From assembly GCA_017999365.1 (NCBI GenBank), contig JAGNLW010000001.1, positions 628,239 through 692,238 on the forward strand: a stretch of 64,000 bases of DNA, in the 5' to 3' direction. Positions 1 through 10,435 of this stretch are shown here, one piece after another; position 1 is the first letter of the stretch; every line of letters begins with the position of its first letter. The notes below the pieces were generated by a model that was given only the letters and a program-made list of their open reading frames with translations, made no database searches and was not told the DNA's origin. The DNA comes from Candidatus Aminicenantota bacterium (lineage in GTDB: Bacteria > Acidobacteriota > Aminicenantia > Aminicenantales > Saccharicenantaceae). The translations under genes and the position numbers were made by a program.

Positions 1-1318
1 ACGGCTCCCGCTCCGTGATCTCCCCGGCGACCGGCGTCAGCATGATCCGGCGGACCTCCTCGAGGTCGGCCGTCCGGCCCAGGGCCCAGGCCAGCTTGAC
101 GTAGGCCACCTCGGGCAGCATGTTGGCGGCCGGGATGACCCCGAGCTCCATCATGTCGCGGCCGGTGTCGTAGACGTACATCTGGACGTAACCCCACAGG
201 GTCTGGACCGTCATGTAGACGGCCACGCCTTTGTCCCGGGCCCGCTTGAGGGCCGGGTAGAGCGGCTTGTTGACGTGGCCGAGACCGGTCCCGGCGATGA
301 CGATGCCCCGGTAGCCGTTGTCGACGAGGGCGTCGACGATGTCCGGTTTCATGTTGGGGTAGTAGTAGACGATGGAGACGCGCTCCTCGAAGGAGGTGTC
401 GATCTTGACGGCGCGGTCGGCCCGGCGGCGCTTGTAGTCCTGCCGCAGGGGCGTGATCGTCTCCCGGCTGACCATGGCGATGGGGATATCGCCGATCGTC
501 CGGAAGGTCGAGCGGTAGCTCGAGTGCATCTTGCGGACGCGCGTGCCCCGGTGCAGGAGGCCGTAGGTGTCCGAGGTCGGGCCGAACATGCAGACCATGA
601 CCTCGGCGATGTCGCTCTCGGCCGCCGTCTTGACGCTGTGCATGAGGTTGAGGGCGGCGTCGGACGAGGGCCGGTCCGAGGAGCGCTGGGAGCCGACCAT
701 GACGATCGGCACGGGCGGGCCCTGGACCATGAACGACAGGATGGCCGCCGTGTGGTGCATGGTGTCCGTGCCGTGGCCGATGACGATGCCCTGGACGCCC
801 TTCTCGATCTCCCGGCCGATGGCCTGGGCCGTGGCGATGTACTGCTCGGGGCCCATGTTCTCGCTGAAGACGCCGAAGAGCTTCTCGGTCTCCAGGTTGC
901 AGATGTCGGCCAGCTCGGGCACGGAGCCGTAGAGCTCGCCGGGCGAGAAGGCCGGGATGACGGCCCCGGTCCGGTAGTCGAGGCGGCTGGCGATCGTGCC
1001 GCCCGTGCCGAGGAGCTTGACCTTGGGCTTGGCCGGATCGAAGGGGAATTCCTTCTCCGGGATCTTGTAGTGGGCTTCCTTGCGGCCGGCGACGGTCACG
1101 GCCTCGATGGAGCCGGCCGCCAGGCCGATGTTGTAGCCGGAGCGGAGCTTGATGACGATGTGATGGGGATCGGCCGTCTCCGAGCGCGGCAGGATGATGC
1201 CGGTGTAGGCGCCGTGGGTGGTCCGGATCTCGACGTCGCTCCAGACCAGGGCCCCGAAGCGCTTCAGCGTCTCCAGGGCCTGGCCCCGGTATCCTTTATA
1301 GTCGTCGCCCGCGGCCAT
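1..1318 (-). CDS. gatD: Glu-tRNA(Gln) amidotransferase subunit D (archaeal type), 3' end cut by window
   Basis: GatD is the asparaginase-like subunit that releases ammonia from glutamine or asparagine for GatE, which turns Glu-tRNA(Gln) into Gln-tRNA(Gln). The reverse strand reads open from 1318 to the window edge, about 439 codons, so nearly the whole protein is present. A GatD-type N-terminal domain of about 85 residues is followed by an L-asparaginase fold with the motifs LLGTGGTIAS and GHGTDTMHHTA, which carry the two catalytic threonines of the family, and GSQRSSDRPSSDA. The chosen ATG at 1318-1316 overlaps the gatE stop (TGATG) and lies 8 bases after GGAAGGG. An in-frame ATG at 1324 is less well placed. 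Overlap with gatE implies translational coupling. The pair is typical of archaea and unusual in a bacterium. Confidence 0.93.
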   Translation of the reverse strand, partial: MAAGDDYKGYRGQALETLKRFGALVWSDVEIRTTHGAYTGIILPRSETADPHHIVIKLRSGYNIGLAAGSIEAVTVAGRKEAHYKIPEKEFPFDPAKPKVKLLGTGGTIASRLDYRTGAVIPAFSPGELYGSVPELADICNLETEKLFGVFSENMGPEQYIATAQAIGREIEKGVQGIVIGHGTDTMHHTAAILSFMVQGPPVPIVMVGSQRSSDRPSSDAALNLMHSVKTAAESDIAEVMVCMFGPTSDTYGLLHRGTRVRKMHSSYRSTFRTIGDIPIAMVSRETITPLRQDYKRRRADRAVKIDTSFEERVSIVYYYPNMKPDIVDALVDNGYRGIVIAGTGLGHVNKPLYPALKRARDKGVAVYMTVQTLWGYVQMYVYDTGRDMMELGVIPAANMLPEVAYVKLAWALGRTADLEEVRRIMLTPVAGEITEREP

Positions 1319-3246
1319 CAGCATGTCCCTTCCGCGGCCGCCCGGACCCGCTCGACGAGGGCGGCGCCCTCGACGCGGCCGCGCAGGGCGGTCATGACCA
1401 GCCCCATCAGCACGTGGGCCCTCCTGTCCGGGTTGTGGATCCTCATGCCGCGCAGGGCGCCGTTCGACGCGGCGACCTGGCCGTAGATCTCCTCTTCGGT
1501 CGCCGGCCGGACCTCGTCCGGGCCGGGCAGGGCCCGGCCGCGGGCGGCCCCTTCCATGAGGGCCCAGAGGCCGTCGCGGGAGATGCGCCGGTCGCGGTAG
1601 AGGGCGAAGATGCGGCGCAGCGTCTCTTCGGTCAGGGCGGCCGGGTCGAGCCCCTTGCGTTTGAGCCGCTTGGGGAAATGGACCAGGGCCACGGCCGCGG
1701 CCGTAGCGTCGATCCCCCACTCCCCGACCAGGACCTCGAACAGGCCGGCGAAGCGCGAGACCGAGAGGACCTCGACGACGTCGGCGGGCAGTCCGAGCTC
1801 GCGGTAGCGGGCCTCGCGGGTCCAGACGGGCGCGGGCAGGCCCCGGCGGATGGCCTCGAGGCGCTCGGCGGTGACCTTCTTGGGCGGCAGGTCGGTGTCG
1901 GGGTACATCCGGTCCGGCCCGGGCAGGATGCGCTCGAAGCCGTTGGTGCCGTCGCGCAGGGCCTGGCGGGTCTCCGAGGGGATGCCGGCCGTCGCCTCGC
2001 GGGCCCGGATGGCGATCTCCTGGACCGCGGTCCGGACGTCCCCGGCCGGGCCCCAGACGACGACGACGGTGTCGTCGGCGGCGGCCTTGACGGCCTTCCG
2101 GACCTGGTCCCAGCGGGAGCTCGACAGGGTCTCGGACAGGCTGTCGGAGTGGACGATGTTGGGAAGCTTGGTCAGGCAGGCCACGACCCGGACCCGGTCC
2201 GAGATCTCGCGCGAGAACCGGGTGTTGGTCTGGGTCGGCCAGCTGAGGAGGTCGCGGAAGCCCCGCAGGGCGACGGCCGCGGCCACGGCCCCGGCGGCCA
2301 GGGCGTCCCGGATGGGCTCGTAGCTCGTCTTGACCAGGAGGCGGGTGACGTCCTCGGAGTCGGCCCGGAAGGTCTCCGGGGTCAGGCCGCGGGCGCGGAG
2401 CTCTTCGCGCAGGCGGAGGAGGTTCCACTGCCGCATGGCCTCGTGGTAGGTCAGGAGGGGGATGCGGGGGATGCGCGGCACGCCCTTGATCTCGATGCGG
2501 GTGCCGCCCCGGACGCTGACGTTGACGTCCTCGCGGGCGGCGCCCATGCCGGTCCGGACCCGGCCCGTGCTGCGGACCAGGCGCCGCAGGAGCTGGGCCA
2601 CCTCGGCCACCTCGCGGGGCGTCCGCATATCGGGGCCGGTGACGGTCTCGATGAGGGGCATGCCCAGGCGGTCGGTCAGGTAGACGCGGCGGTGGCCGAC
2701 GTCGCTGACCTCGCGGCAGGCGTCCTCCTCCAGGCCGAGCTGGACGATGGCGATGTCGCGGCCTTTATAAGGGACGGCGCCGTCGACCCCGACGATGGTC
2801 GTGCGCTGGAAGCCGGTCGGGATGCTGCCGTCGAGGTACTGCTTGCGGGCGATGTGGAGCTCGTCGACGAGGTTGAGACGGTAGAGCATGGCCACGCCCA
2901 GGGCGATGTCGAGGGCCTGCTCGTCCATCATGAACGGGGGCGTGTCGTCCATCTCGTAGGTGCAGACCGTCTCCCGGTTGATGCGGTAGATGATCTCCTT
3001 CTTGGTCTTGAACTCCATCAGGGCCGTGCCGTCGTACTCGCCGAGCTCGGACAGGGTCGGCCGCATGTGGCGGAGGATCTCGGCGTCGTACTTGTCGCTG
3101 TAGCGGCCGGCCGGGCAGCGGCAGAAGAGCTTCTTCTCGGTCAGGAGCTGCTGGTGGATCTCAAGGCCGGAGCGGAAGCCGACGGCGGCGTAGTCGTCGG
3201 GGGTCATCGCGGCGAAGGGCTTGAACCGGAAATCGTATTCGCTCAT
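1318..3246 (-). CDS. gatE: Glu-tRNA(Gln) amidotransferase subunit E
   Basis: GatE is the GatB-related subunit that activates Glu-tRNA(Gln) and amidates it with ammonia from GatD. The 642-residue protein opens with MSEYDF and has the PET112-family motif GLEIHQQLLTEKKLFC at about residues 23-38. A GAD-like insertion follows in the middle (segment around TNTRFSREISDRV), then a helical tail domain. The insertion and the length of about 640 residues separate GatE from GatB (about 480). A longer reading from 3396 is possible, but it would place about 50 low-complexity residues ahead of the conserved start and would run through the promoter region. A minus-strand TATAAT at 3288-3283 is a likely -10 box. 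The gene diverges from hppA and is coupled to gatD. Confidence 0.94.
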   Translation of the reverse strand: MSEYDFRFKPFAAMTPDDYAAVGFRSGLEIHQQLLTEKKLFCRCPAGRYSDKYDAEILRHMRPTLSELGEYDGTALMEFKTKKEIIYRINRETVCTYEMDDTPPFMMDEQALDIALGVAMLYRLNLVDELHIARKQYLDGSIPTGFQRTTIVGVDGAVPYKGRDIAIVQLGLEEDACREVSDVGHRRVYLTDRLGMPLIETVTGPDMRTPREVAEVAQLLRRLVRSTGRVRTGMGAAREDVNVSVRGGTRIEIKGVPRIPRIPLLTYHEAMRQWNLLRLREELRARGLTPETFRADSEDVTRLLVKTSYEPIRDALAAGAVAAAVALRGFRDLLSWPTQTNTRFSREISDRVRVVACLTKLPNIVHSDSLSETLSSSRWDQVRKAVKAAADDTVVVVWGPAGDVRTAVQEIAIRAREATAGIPSETRQALRDGTNGFERILPGPDRMYPDTDLPPKKVTAERLEAIRRGLPAPVWTREARYRELGLPADVVEVLSVSRFAGLFEVLVGEWGIDATAAAVALVHFPKRLKRKGLDPAALTEETLRRIFALYRDRRISRDGLWALMEGAARGRALPGPDEVRPATEEEIYGQVAASNGALRGMRIHNPDRRAHVLMGLVMTALRGRVEGAALVERVRAAAEGTC

Positions 3247-3302
3247 GGTTCGTCGGTCCGTCCCCGGGGGACGAAAGGGGGCATTATAGCACAAACCCGG
3301 GG

Positions 3303-3330
3303 TTGATTTTTGGCCGGGGATGTGTAAAAT
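3303..3330 (+). promoter_or_regulatory. sigma70-like promoter for hppA
   Basis: TTGATT (3303-3308), a 16-base spacer and TAAAAT (3325-3330) lie 80 bases before the hppA start. Seen by motif only; transcription was not tested. Confidence 0.5.
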
Positions 3331-3410
3331 AGGCGCTTTCCCGGGCGCCGGGGGGCCCCACCGAGAGCCCGCCGGGCGCCGCTCCGCCACGCTCATCTGA
3401 GGAGAGACAC

Positions 3411-5744
<2,334 letters not shown>

Positions 5745-5757
5745 GTTTCAACGGAAC

Positions 5758-5792
5758 GGGGCATGGACCGGCGGTCCGTGCCCCTTTTTTTT
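5758..5792 (+). terminator. rho-independent terminator of hppA
   Basis: A 12-base-pair stem (GGGGCATGGACC with GGTCCGTGCCCC, one G-U pair) with a short loop at 5758-5784 is followed by eight T residues. It starts 14 bases after the hppA stop. Confidence 0.9.
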
Positions 5793-5829
5793 GTCCGGGG
5801 ACGGTCGCTCGGAAATGTGCCCGTGCTTC

Positions 5830-6510
5830 TTAGGAGACCGGCACGGCGGTCTTGCGCTGCCGCCAGCTCTTGATCTTCTGGACGAGGAGGCGGAAGACGA
5901 ACCGCATCCCACGCATCAGCCGCGTGCCCAGCCAGAGCATCCCGAAGCCGACGGCGGCCATGAGCAGGGCCCCGAGGATATAGATGAGGATGTTCATCGT
6001 CGGATCGGCGACGAGGGGGTAGATGTCCATGTAGGGATCGAGGAAACCCGGTTTGAAGGCCCGGATGGCCAGGACGACCGCGCCCAGCCAGCCGGTCAGG
6101 ATGAGGCTGAAGGCGACGACGTAGAAGGCGATGACGAGACCGAGCAGGGCGATGACGAGACCGACGGCGACGCCGAGGCCGCCGAGTCCGAGGGGGACGC
6201 CGAAGAAGGCGATGAGGGCCCCGGCCAGGATGAGGAAGGGCAGTTTGCGCTTCTTGCCGAGCGTGACCATGGCCTCGGGCATGCGGGCGGCGATGACGGC
6301 CGACGGCTCGCCCAGCTTGTCGAGCACCTTGAGGATCCGGGTCACCTCGTCCGGGGTCGGGTCGTTGCGGTACGATTCGTAGATGTGGGAGTTGATCTCC
6401 TTGACCAGTTCGTCCTGGTCCTTGGCGGGGATGCCGCGCAGGCCCTTTCTCAGGCGCTCGAGATAGTTGTCGACGATCTGGGCCACGGGCCCGCTGAATC
6501 CGTTAGCCAT
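5830..6510 (-). CDS. HAAS/DUF1700-like membrane protein paired with PadR
   Basis: The 226-residue protein begins MANGFSGP. Its first 80 residues form a helical soluble segment (about one third charged) of the HAAS type, with a DQDELVKEINSHIYE-like core. Four to five hydrophobic helices follow, from about residue 80 to 205, and the tail is basic. The first 8 bases overlap the padR stop region, so the two are transcribed and translated together. HAAS domains are usually found next to PadR regulators and are thought to act as sensors or partners in the membrane; the signal is not evident here. An upstream ATG at 6621 would lie inside padR in another frame and was rejected. Confidence 0.75.
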   Translation of the reverse strand: MANGFSGPVAQIVDNYLERLRKGLRGIPAKDQDELVKEINSHIYESYRNDPTPDEVTRILKVLDKLGEPSAVIAARMPEAMVTLGKKRKLPFLILAGALIAFFGVPLGLGGLGVAVGLVIALLGLVIAFYVVAFSLILTGWLGAVVLAIRAFKPGFLDPYMDIYPLVADPTMNILIYILGALLMAAVGFGMLWLGTRLMRGMRFVFRLLVQKIKSWRQRKTAVPVS

Positions 6511-6892
6511 TGTTGGTCTCCTTGGCGACGTCGAGGACGTTGAGGCGTTCGCCGCCGTCGTCCGGGGCGGCCCCGGTCCGGGCGTTGGCGACGAGCGAGG
6601 CCAGCTTCCGGAACTCGTCATCGAGGACGCGGTAGGCCTCCTCCCCCTTCGGAGTGAGGGTGTAGTACTTGCGCGGCGGTCCTTGGCTCGATTCGACCCA
6701 TTCGGTCTGGACGAGGCCTTCCTTGGCGAGCCGCCCCAGGATCGGGTAGATCGTCCCCTCGGTGAGGTCGATGTCGCCCGTGCCGGCGATCGTACGGACG
6801 AGGGAATACCCGTAGTGGCGCCCGAGGGCCAAAGCGCCGAGGATCGCCAGCTCCAGGATGCCCTTTCGCAACTGTGTTATTTTGTTTTCCAT
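6503..6892 (-). CDS. PadR-family transcriptional regulator
   Basis: A 129-residue winged-helix repressor starting MENKITQLRKG. It has the PadR core GILELAILGALALG, the helix-turn-helix around HYGYSLVRTI, and the wing motif LTEGTIYPILGRLAKEGLV followed by RKYYTLTPKG. A start at 6919 is open but lies inside the operator palindrome and the -10 region, so 6892 is preferred. The gene overlaps the downstream HAAS gene. A promoter with a perfect palindrome across its -10 box suggests autorepression. The ligand cannot be told from sequence. Confidence 0.9.
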   Translation of the reverse strand: MENKITQLRKGILELAILGALALGRHYGYSLVRTIAGTGDIDLTEGTIYPILGRLAKEGLVQTEWVESSQGPPRKYYTLTPKGEEAYRVLDDEFRKLASLVANARTGAAPDDGGERLNVLDVAKETNNG

Positions 6893-6907
6893 GTTATAAC
6901 CAGATAC

Positions 6908-6936
6908 AATGTAATACATAGTAGCATGTTTGTCAA
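6908..6936 (-). promoter_or_regulatory. padR promoter with overlapping palindromic operator
   Basis: Read on the minus strand: TTGACA (6936-6931), a 17-base spacer, then TACATT (6913-6908). The perfect palindrome ATGTATTACAT (6919-6909) covers the -10 region. PadR proteins commonly bind ATGT/ACAT inverted repeats, so this is a good candidate for autoregulation. Confidence 0.65.
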
Positions 6937-6946
6937 GCTATCTTTA

Positions 6947-7011
6947 AAATGGGTGACATGATACCCGTTCCCCATTAATTAATTCGGAAATAGGTATCAT
7001 GTCCCCCATTT
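6947..7011. repeat. family B palindromic repeat, copy B1
   Basis: The left arm (GGTGACATGATACC) and right arm (GGTATCATGTCCCC) are near-complementary around an AT-rich centre. It lies between divergent padR and the gene at 7105. The left side belongs to an ACCCGTTCCCC subtype and the right side to a GGAAATAGGT subtype, so the copy is a mosaic. Other copies are at 10404, 15825, 51118 and 53568. Confidence 0.8.
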
Positions 7012-7022
7012 TCCTCGGCGCC

Positions 7023-7051
7023 TTGACTTCCTGCTTAGGCCCCGGTATCGT
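7023..7051 (+). promoter_or_regulatory. promoter for the glycosidase-like gene at 7105
   Basis: TTGACT (7023-7028), a 17-base spacer and TATCGT (7046-7051), about 54 bases before the start codon. Confidence 0.45.
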
Positions 7052-7104
7052 CCCCTCTTGAATTCGGGGACGAGACGGTCGCCCCCCATTTCCCGGGAGG
7101 GAAG

Positions 7105-10100
7105 ATGAAGCGAGATCGCGGGCTAGCCGAGACCTATCGGGCGTACGTCCATCTCCTCTGCGCGCTCTTCCTGCTTCTGCTCACGGCCGGGCCGGTCCCA
7201 TCGAGCGAGGGCCCGGCCGGCAGCATGGAATACGGCGTCGGAAACTGGGACCCGGAGTCGGGCCTGGGGAACCATCGCTTCGTCGTCCGGGTCGAGGCTC
7301 CCGAGGCGCCCGGACCAGCCAAGACACCCAAGGCAGATCTGCGGCTCGCGAAGACGGCCGAACCGGCCCCGCCGGCGGCCGCTTGGGTCCGGATCGAGTG
7401 GCGGCGACGGGACCTCGAGCCCGAAAAAAAGAACGTCATCGTCGTCGACGCCGCGTCGGGCGAGCGCGTCACGCGCGTCGCGCCCGTCCGCCTCGACCGC
7501 GAGTCGGGCGAGTTCGTCTTCGAGCCGCCGACCGTGCCCGGCGATTACTATTTCTATTATCTCCCGTATAAGTCCGAAGGCCGCAAGAACTACCCCAGCG
7601 TCGCCTACGATCCGCCGGCCTGGTCCGCGGATCCCGTCCTGGCGGCGCGCGCGGCCGCGCTGGCCTCGGCCGGTCCCGACGCCGTCGCCCGGGAGAAAAA
7701 AGGCCTCCTGCGGGCCGAGGCCGTCCGCTACGAAGCGGCCGACGCCTTCGCCGCCTTCACGCCGATGGAGCGCATCGCCACGGCGGCCGAAACCCGGGCC
7801 CTTCTGGCGGCACATCCGGACGCGGCCTATCTCGTCTTCCCCGAGGACCGGACCCTCGCCGTCCGCATGACGGACGACCTCCCGGAGAAATGGGCGGCGG
7901 CCGGACCGGCCGGCGTCTTCCGGGGGAGTGCCGCGCGCGGCGAATACTACACCTACCAGCTCGGGGTCTGGGCCGCCCGGCGGGCCATCGCCGACCTCGA
8001 TGTCCGGTTCTCCGATCTCGCCCTGTCCGGGAACGATACGGAAAATGGCGGCGCGCCCGTGACGGTCATCCCGGCCAAGGACATGACCTGCCTCAACGAG
8101 GGCGGCGTCGACTGGGACGGCTCCCCTCTCGTCAAGGCCGTTCCCGTCGGGCTGGGCCAGGTGCAGGCGCTCTGGTGCGGCGCCGCCGTGCCCGTCGGCG
8201 CCCGGCCCGGACTGTACAAAGGGACCGCGACCGTGGCCCCCTCGGGGCTGCCCGAGTGCGTCGTCGCCGTCGAGCTCGAGGTCACGGCCGAGGCCCTGGC
8301 CGACCGCGGCGACGCCGATCCCTCCCGGATGACGCGCCTGCGCTGGCTCGATTCGACGCTGGCCCAGGACGACGGCGTCGTGCCGCCTTACACGCCCGTC
8401 GAGGTCGAGAAGTTCACGGTCAAATGCCTGGGACGCTCTCTGGCCATCGGCCGGGACGGCTTCCCGGCCCGGATCCGGAGCTTCTTCGCGCCCGAGATGA
8501 CCCGCCTCCGCAAGGAACCCGTCGACGTCCTGGCCGCGCCCATGGCCCTGCGCGTCGTCGACGGCGGCGGGAACGAGCTCGACTGGACGCCGAGCGTGAC
8601 CGGCCCGCGCGTGTCGCGGCGCGGCCCCGGGGCCGTCGCCTGGGAGGCCGACAACTGCAACGGCGACTTCCTGATGCGCCTCGAGGCCCGGATGGAGTTC
8701 GACGGCTTCGTCGATTGCCGGGTGGCCGTGACGGCCCGTCGGGACCTCGACGTCGCCGATATCCGCCTCGAGGTCCCCTGGAGCGAGGCCGCGGCGACCT
8801 ACATGATGGGCCTGGGCTTCAAGGGCGGCCGCCGCCCGGACTCTTTCGAGTGGGCCTGGGACCCGAAGAAGAACCAGGACGCCCTCTGGCTCGGGGCCGT
8901 CCACGCCGGGATGCAGGTCGGCCTGCGGGCCGAGAACTACTCGCGCCCCTTGAACACGAACTTCTACCTGTCCAAGCCGCTCCACATGCCTCCGTCGTGG
9001 TGGAACGAAGGCCGAGGCACGGTGACGGTGCGGACGGCGGACGCGGGGACGGCCGGGAACGGGCCCGGGGCGCGGGCCGTCGTCCTGCGGGCGGCCTCGG
9101 GGCCGCGGCGGGTCCGGACGGGCGAGACGCTCCACTTCGATTTCACCCTTCTCATCACCCCGTTCAAGCCCATCGAGCCGGGGCGCCACTTCCGGGAGCG
9201 CTACTTCCACGCCTTCGAGCCGCTGGAGAAGATCGCGGCGGCGGGGGCCAACGTCGTCAACGTCCACCACGCCAACGCCGTCAATCCCTACATCAACTAC
9301 CCCTTCCTGCGCGTGCCGGAGATGGCGGCCTACGTCGGCGAGGCCCACCGGCGGGGCATGAAGGTCAAGATCTATAACACGGTGCGGGAGCTCTCGAACC
9401 GGGCGCCCGAGCTGTTCGCCCTGCGGAGCCTCGGGCGCGAGATCTTCACCGGCGGGCCCGGCGGGGGCTACTCCTGGCTCCAGGAGCACCTCGGCGGCGA
9501 CTACATCGCGGCCTGGTTCGTGCCCGAGCTCAAGGACGCCGCGGTCATCAACAGCGGCATGTCGCGCTGGCACAACTATTACATCGAAGGCCTCGACTGG
9601 GTGGCCAGGAACATCGGCATCGACGGCCTCTACCTCGACGACGTGGCCTTCGACCGGACGACCATGAAGCGCGTCCGCAAGGTCCTCGACCGGAACCGGC
9701 CGGGGGCGCTCATCGACCTCCACAGCGCCAACCAGTACAACGTGCGCGACGGATTCGCCTCGAGCGCCAACCTCTACCTCGAGCACTTCCCCTACCTCAA
9801 CCGCCTCTGGTTCGGGGAGTATTTCGATTACGCCGCGAGCGGCCCCGACTACTGGCTGGTCGAGACCTCGGGCCTGCCCTTCGGCCTGATGGGCGAGATG
9901 CTCCAGGACGGCGGCAATCCGTGGCGCGGCATGGTCTTCGGCATGACGGCCCGGCTGCCCTGGGCGGGCGACCCGCGGCCGCTCTGGAAGGCCTGGGACG
10001 AGTTCGGCCTCGCCGAGAGCGAGATGGTCGGCTGGTGGGTCGAGAAGAACCCGGTCCGGACGGGGCGGGACGACGTGCTGGCGACGAGCTACGTCAGGCG

Positions 10101-10335
10101 CGGCGGGGGCGGGGCCGGCGGAGCCAGGAACGCCACGATGGTCGCCGTCGCGTCGTGGGCCGACGGACCCGTGGACGTGCGTTTGACCGTCGATTGGAAG
10201 GCCCTCGGCCTCGACCCGAAGAAGGTCACGCTGCGGGCCCCGGCCATCGACAAGTTCCAGGACGCGGCGGAATTCACGCCGGGCGAGGCCATCCGCATCG
10301 ACCCCGGCCAGGGCCTCCTCCTCGTCCTCCGCTGA
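7105..10335 (+). CDS. secreted glycoside hydrolase-like protein (DUF6067 type)
   Basis: A 1076-residue exported protein. An N-terminal hydrophobic segment (residues about 14-30) serves as signal peptide. Beta-rich domains to about residue 680 are followed by a TIM-barrel-like region with segments such as KVKIYNTVREL, GIDGLYLDDVAFD and ALIDLHSANQYN. These resemble the catalytic face of glycoside hydrolases, with Asp residues in the YLDD motif as candidate catalytic groups. The overall build matches proteins annotated as DUF6067 glycosidases, common in Bacteroidota; substrate unknown. GGGAGG precedes the ATG by 5 bases. The gene is convergent with the next one and ends against repeat A1. Confidence 0.75.
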   Translation: MKRDRGLAETYRAYVHLLCALFLLLLTAGPVPSSEGPAGSMEYGVGNWDPESGLGNHRFVVRVEAPEAPGPAKTPKADLRLAKTAEPAPPAAAWVRIEWRRRDLEPEKKNVIVVDAASGERVTRVAPVRLDRESGEFVFEPPTVPGDYYFYYLPYKSEGRKNYPSVAYDPPAWSADPVLAARAAALASAGPDAVAREKKGLLRAEAVRYEAADAFAAFTPMERIATAAETRALLAAHPDAAYLVFPEDRTLAVRMTDDLPEKWAAAGPAGVFRGSAARGEYYTYQLGVWAARRAIADLDVRFSDLALSGNDTENGGAPVTVIPAKDMTCLNEGGVDWDGSPLVKAVPVGLGQVQALWCGAAVPVGARPGLYKGTATVAPSGLPECVVAVELEVTAEALADRGDADPSRMTRLRWLDSTLAQDDGVVPPYTPVEVEKFTVKCLGRSLAIGRDGFPARIRSFFAPEMTRLRKEPVDVLAAPMALRVVDGGGNELDWTPSVTGPRVSRRGPGAVAWEADNCNGDFLMRLEARMEFDGFVDCRVAVTARRDLDVADIRLEVPWSEAAATYMMGLGFKGGRRPDSFEWAWDPKKNQDALWLGAVHAGMQVGLRAENYSRPLNTNFYLSKPLHMPPSWWNEGRGTVTVRTADAGTAGNGPGARAVVLRAASGPRRVRTGETLHFDFTLLITPFKPIEPGRHFRERYFHAFEPLEKIAAAGANVVNVHHANAVNPYINYPFLRVPEMAAYVGEAHRRGMKVKIYNTVRELSNRAPELFALRSLGREIFTGGPGGGYSWLQEHLGGDYIAAWFVPELKDAAVINSGMSRWHNYYIEGLDWVARNIGIDGLYLDDVAFDRTTMKRVRKVLDRNRPGALIDLHSANQYNVRDGFASSANLYLEHFPYLNRLWFGEYFDYAASGPDYWLVETSGLPFGLMGEMLQDGGNPWRGMVFGMTARLPWAGDPRPLWKAWDEFGLAESEMVGWWVEKNPVRTGRDDVLATSYVRRGGGGAGGARNATMVAVASWADGPVDVRLTVDWKALGLDPKKVTLRAPAIDKFQDAAEFTPGEAIRIDPGQGLLLVLR

Positions 10336-10342
10336 TTAGGAC

Positions 10343-10398
10343 GGTACCTGGTCTTTACAAACGTCGCTTCTCCCCTGGAGATGTAAAGACCTGGCACC
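10343..10398. repeat. family A palindromic repeat, copy A1 (forward)
   Basis: 17-base arms GGTACCTGGTCTTTACA and TGTAAAGACCTGGCACC pair with two mismatches. Between them sit an asymmetric spacer and an inner mini-hairpin CTCCCCTGGAG. It lies between two convergent genes and is called forward orientation here. Confidence 0.9.
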
Positions 10399-10403
10399 CG
10401 AAA

Positions 10404-10435
10404 ACGGGGAACGGGTATCACGTCCCCTGTTTCCC
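10404..10435. repeat. partial family B repeat, copy B5
   Basis: One arm only (GGGGAACGGG then TATCACGTCCCC). It contains the stop codon and encodes the last four residues (KQGT) of the propeller gene ending at 10418. Confidence 0.65.

Noticed and set aside
10343..10398. Family A repeats as simple rho-independent terminators
   Set aside because: They have no T-run after the stem, and two copies lie between divergent genes, where a terminator has no obvious use.
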